Below are positions 61,482-64,000 of a DNA stretch of 64,000 nucleotides, in pieces. This stretch comes from Flavobacteriales bacterium (GTDB lineage Bacteria > Bacteroidota > Bacteroidia > Flavobacteriales_D > Crocinitomicaceae). The DNA is taken from NCBI GenBank assembly GCA_947470515.1, contig CANITF010000002.1, positions 1-64,000 on the forward strand, written 5' to 3'. The notes under the pieces were generated by a model, which saw only the letters and a program-made list of their open reading frames with translations, searched no databases and had not been told where the DNA came from. Both the position numbers and the translations under genes were made by a program. Position 1 is the first letter of the stretch. Every line of letters starts with the position of its first letter.

Positions 61482-63974
61482 TTAGAAATTCCATTTCATA
61501 TTTCTATCATCTAAAATAGCAAATGAAATTTTGTAATTGGCCCTAGGTGCAATCTGATTACCATCAGACAAAACACCGTATAATCCTATTCTTAATCGCC
61601 TTTTAGAAAACTTGAAATTACGTTCTAGACCAGCAAATATTTCATAATGCTGCCAATTATATTCTTTAACATACAATGCTCCTATTCCCATCGCTAAACT
61701 TATACCTGTCTTTTTCATAAACGGTATTTTATTTATTATTGCACCATTATCGTGATGAACGAAGTGTGCTTCATAAAAAATATCTTCTGAAGGCAATGAT
61801 GAATCTAATCCTTGAAATGAATATAAAGGATTTGAAAACCAAATTGGGTCGCTTCTTCTTTGGAATTTAAAATCTGCAGCATAAAGGTTTTTCGAGCTTA
61901 AAAATTTACCGGATAAAATATGATATGATGATGTTCCTATTGTACCAATTTTAAAAGTCTGCATTACTCCTACTCTTAAATATTCATGATCAACATCGCT
62001 GCCAAATAATTTGGGGATTCCTCTTTCGTATGTTGTATAAAACGTTGGAAAACTTGATCCTAAAAGAACTTTCCTATTTGGCTCGCGCATATACTTTTGT
62101 TTAGGTGTATATCTTAACGTCATTTCACCTATTAATGCTTGATATTTTTCAAATTCTGTTGGGTCAGAGTTAGGAATTGCATTGTCAAAAATATTTAAGA
62201 ATTTATATCCTTCCAGACTTTTTCTTTGAGCATAAGATAGATCAACTTCACAATAAAAACCATTGAATAATTCATAATCATGATTGATTGAACCTTGTGT
62301 GGTTTCAATAAAGTTTTCTCTTTTATAAATCTGAGTTATTGCATCATAACTTCTAATTACATCAAAATCATGCGATAAATCGATACTTACTCTACCAAAA
62401 TGAAAGGGATCATAGAGATATCTCCAATAAGTTTGACCTTTAATATCGCTGTTTAATAATCCAATCGACATTTCAGTGTAAGAATCGAGTGTCCGTTGGT
62501 CATCCCATTTTTTAAAATAATAAAAACTAGGTGCAATTCTAGGTCCTGCAATATATAGCGGTCTCGATGTTGCAGCGATAGAACTTATTGTCCATTGAGA
62601 TTTTTTTGCCCTATTTCTATGATCAACTCCAAACCAAAGTACCTTCAATGCGGTTACTTTATTAAATATTAAATCAATTGAATCAGTATATTCTTTTCTG
62701 TTTTGGTAATCACGAATACTGTCTTTTGCTATAATAAAAGCTTTCTCTTTTTCCGTTAATTTAATTGTTCTTGTTTGACTCCAAAAAGTTGAATCTTTAT
62801 CATATGCTTCTTTTTCGGTCACAGACAATTCATTTCCGAAAAATTTATTTGAAAATCCTGAATTAAATTTGTAGTTGGAAAAATCTGCGGTCGTTTTACA
62901 AGAGGATGTTTGGTCTTTGTATTTCACTCCATAATCTAATTCTTGTTTAACAAGAACACAAAGGCTGTCGCCGGGATGCTCAAAAGTTTGACGAATAGTA
63001 AAATAATCATACATCAACAAATTACCCTTGTTCATTGTCAACTCTAATTTTTGAATGAGCCAAAGAGAATCAACGACCCAGATATAGCCTTCTAAGGTTG
63101 AAGTTGAAGTGCTTCGAGGGATAATTTTTATTCGATTTATGATTTGTCCATTTTCTTCATATTGTTCTTCCAAACGATATTTATAAGATAATATTCCAGG
63201 TCCAGATATGGGTGAACTCACTGGTGATTGATGCAAATCATTTAGTTGCAATAAATTTTCAAAAAAATTAAAATTAGATTTTACTGTTGTTGTGTAATAC
63301 AAATTTTGGTCATTACCTCTTTTTTCGTATGCATTACGCACTTCTTTTACATCATTTGGTGGGGAAAAATAACGTGTGAATTGCACCTCTACAAGATTCA
63401 TACTTTCGGCAAATGCAGCTTGTTTTTTGCGCTCTTCGTCAAATGGATCTTCTATACTGTTTACATCTGTATTTTCTTTCTTATCATCTTTTTTCTTACC
63501 TTCTTTTTCTTTTTTATCAAGAGTTTCTGTTGCTTTTATGTATCCTTCAACACTATGAGGATAATTCCAAGGGTTAATTTGATCTCGTTTCTTAACAACT
63601 TTCAGCATTATTTCACGACCAGGATTTGATTTTTTAGCAGAAACTTCAATGTCTTCTAAATCTTTAACTGCGGCAGGAAACAATTGCACGTCTCGAATGA
63701 TATCTTGGTCATTAATCATCACATATGTTTCTCTTTCAAGATAACCAGTAGAGTTAATTACTAAGAAATATTCCCCAACAAAAAGTCTAAGTTCATAATA
63801 GCCTTTTGCATCAGCAACCGTTCTTAATTCAGCATTATTTTTAGCATAGACCTTGGCGAAGGGTATTGGTATGTTACGTTCATCTAAAATTGTTCCGCTC
63901 AATAATTTTTGACCAAAACTTGCAGTGCAAATAATGGAAATAAAACAAATCATTAAAAACGAACTTAACCTCAT
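61482..63974 (-). CDS. DUF5686 family outer membrane protein with carboxypeptidase-like N-terminal domain
   Basis: An 830-residue protein with a signal peptide (1-21, ending SFGQ). Residues about 22-105 form a CarboxypepD_reg-like beta-sandwich (SGTILDERNIPIPFAKVYAK, ADAKGYYELRLFVGEYFL). A Lys/Glu-rich linker follows (about 155-190). The remainder is the DUF5686 region: a periplasmic part (YKYRLEEQYEENGQIINRIK, GYIWVVDSLWLIQKLELTMN) and a C-terminal half rich in beta strands, ending in the aromatic DDRNMKWNF typical of outer membrane barrels. The function of DUF5686 is not established; members are frequent in Bacteroidota. The gene is complete, with the start 26 bp from the window edge. Confidence 0.88.
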   Translation of the reverse strand: MRLSSFLMICFISIICTASFGQKLLSGTILDERNIPIPFAKVYAKNNAELRTVADAKGYYELRLFVGEYFLVINSTGYLERETYVMINDQDIIRDVQLFPAAVKDLEDIEVSAKKSNPGREIMLKVVKKRDQINPWNYPHSVEGYIKATETLDKKEKEGKKKDDKKENTDVNSIEDPFDEERKKQAAFAESMNLVEVQFTRYFSPPNDVKEVRNAYEKRGNDQNLYYTTTVKSNFNFFENLLQLNDLHQSPVSSPISGPGILSYKYRLEEQYEENGQIINRIKIIPRSTSTSTLEGYIWVVDSLWLIQKLELTMNKGNLLMYDYFTIRQTFEHPGDSLCVLVKQELDYGVKYKDQTSSCKTTADFSNYKFNSGFSNKFFGNELSVTEKEAYDKDSTFWSQTRTIKLTEKEKAFIIAKDSIRDYQNRKEYTDSIDLIFNKVTALKVLWFGVDHRNRAKKSQWTISSIAATSRPLYIAGPRIAPSFYYFKKWDDQRTLDSYTEMSIGLLNSDIKGQTYWRYLYDPFHFGRVSIDLSHDFDVIRSYDAITQIYKRENFIETTQGSINHDYELFNGFYCEVDLSYAQRKSLEGYKFLNIFDNAIPNSDPTEFEKYQALIGEMTLRYTPKQKYMREPNRKVLLGSSFPTFYTTYERGIPKLFGSDVDHEYLRVGVMQTFKIGTIGTSSYHILSGKFLSSKNLYAADFKFQRRSDPIWFSNPLYSFQGLDSSLPSEDIFYEAHFVHHDNGAIINKIPFMKKTGISLAMGIGALYVKEYNWQHYEIFAGLERNFKFSKRRLRIGLYGVLSDGNQIAPRANYKISFAILDDRNMKWNF

Positions 63975-64000
63975 ATAATTATATTGGACAATTTGACCTC

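Overview
The window is AT-rich chromosomal DNA of a Bacteroidota bacterium, most likely order Flavobacteriales. A Crocinitomicaceae/Fluviicola-like host is my inference from gene content only. The evidence is four kinds of type IX secretion (T9SS) cargo or accessory: giant proteins ending in type B sorting domains, proteins ending in type A domains, a PorP/SprF-like partner, and DUF5686, DUF2723 and DUF2480 proteins. Many genes also have the Bacteroidota promoter (TTG, about 19 nt, TAnnTTTG) and start with short leaders lacking a Shine-Dalgarno site. I see no phage, insertion sequence or CRISPR array.

Layout. 1-6.2 kb: a truncated secreted protein with a peptidase-C25-like region, then a giant choice-of-anchor L / Ig-repeat / type B protein co-transcribed with its PorP/SprF partner. 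6.3-8 kb: prfB and gcvH, divergent. 8-13.7 kb: deoC, an active aldehyde dehydrogenase and a catalytically empty second aldehyde dehydrogenase (together a split ALDH16), a MORN-type repeat protein and the SDR-type threonine dehydrogenase. 13.9-16.9 kb: homogentisate dioxygenase and hydroxyphenylpyruvate dioxygenase (tyrosine catabolism), then purE. 16.9-19.9 kb: NamZ-like muramidase lipoprotein and a LolC/FtsX-type permease with an unusual periplasmic insertion. 19.9-31.8 kb: two more giant type B proteins, an LRR protein with ribF, a small secreted protein and a type A secreted protein. 31.9-35.9 kb: sufABCD. 36-38.3 kb: a repeat-rich spacer, a HEAT-like protein, a solute-binding lipoprotein and the RNase P RNA. 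38.3-44.3 kb: a type A secreted protein, an ECF sigma factor / membrane protein with a beta-barrel-like C-terminus / lipoprotein operon, SixA, rhomboid, and a lipocalin-like lipoprotein. 44.5-52.1 kb: DUF2480, a glycoside-hydrolase-like secreted protein, a polysaccharide deacetylase and a DUF2723 glycosyltransferase. 52.3-55 kb: tRNA-Gln, a 22-bp repeat array, a DUF1801 protein and an intact hipBA pair. 55-64 kb: thiL, a five-gene run (small secreted protein, SulP transporter, beta carbonic anhydrase, AlkD-like protein, gamma-carbonic-anhydrase-like protein), kbl, and a DUF5686 outer membrane protein.

Genes that work together. tdh and kbl make the two-step threonine-to-glycine route, and gcvH belongs to the glycine cleavage system that could take it further. 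hppD and hmgA are consecutive steps of tyrosine breakdown. DeoC releases acetaldehyde, which the adjacent aldehyde dehydrogenase could oxidise. SulP and carbonic anhydrase look like a bicarbonate-handling pair.

The most notable non-coding signal is two families of intergenic repeats. One is a set of heptanucleotide tandem arrays at several loci, mostly variants of ATTYGTR. The other is a dispersed element built on the word TTCGAYAARCTCAG, found between sufB and sufC, after tRNA-Gln and in four other gaps. I found no clearly novel defence or mobile system. The best leads are the insertion-bearing permease, the sigma-factor operon, the small-protein/SulP/carbonic anhydrase run, and the repeats.
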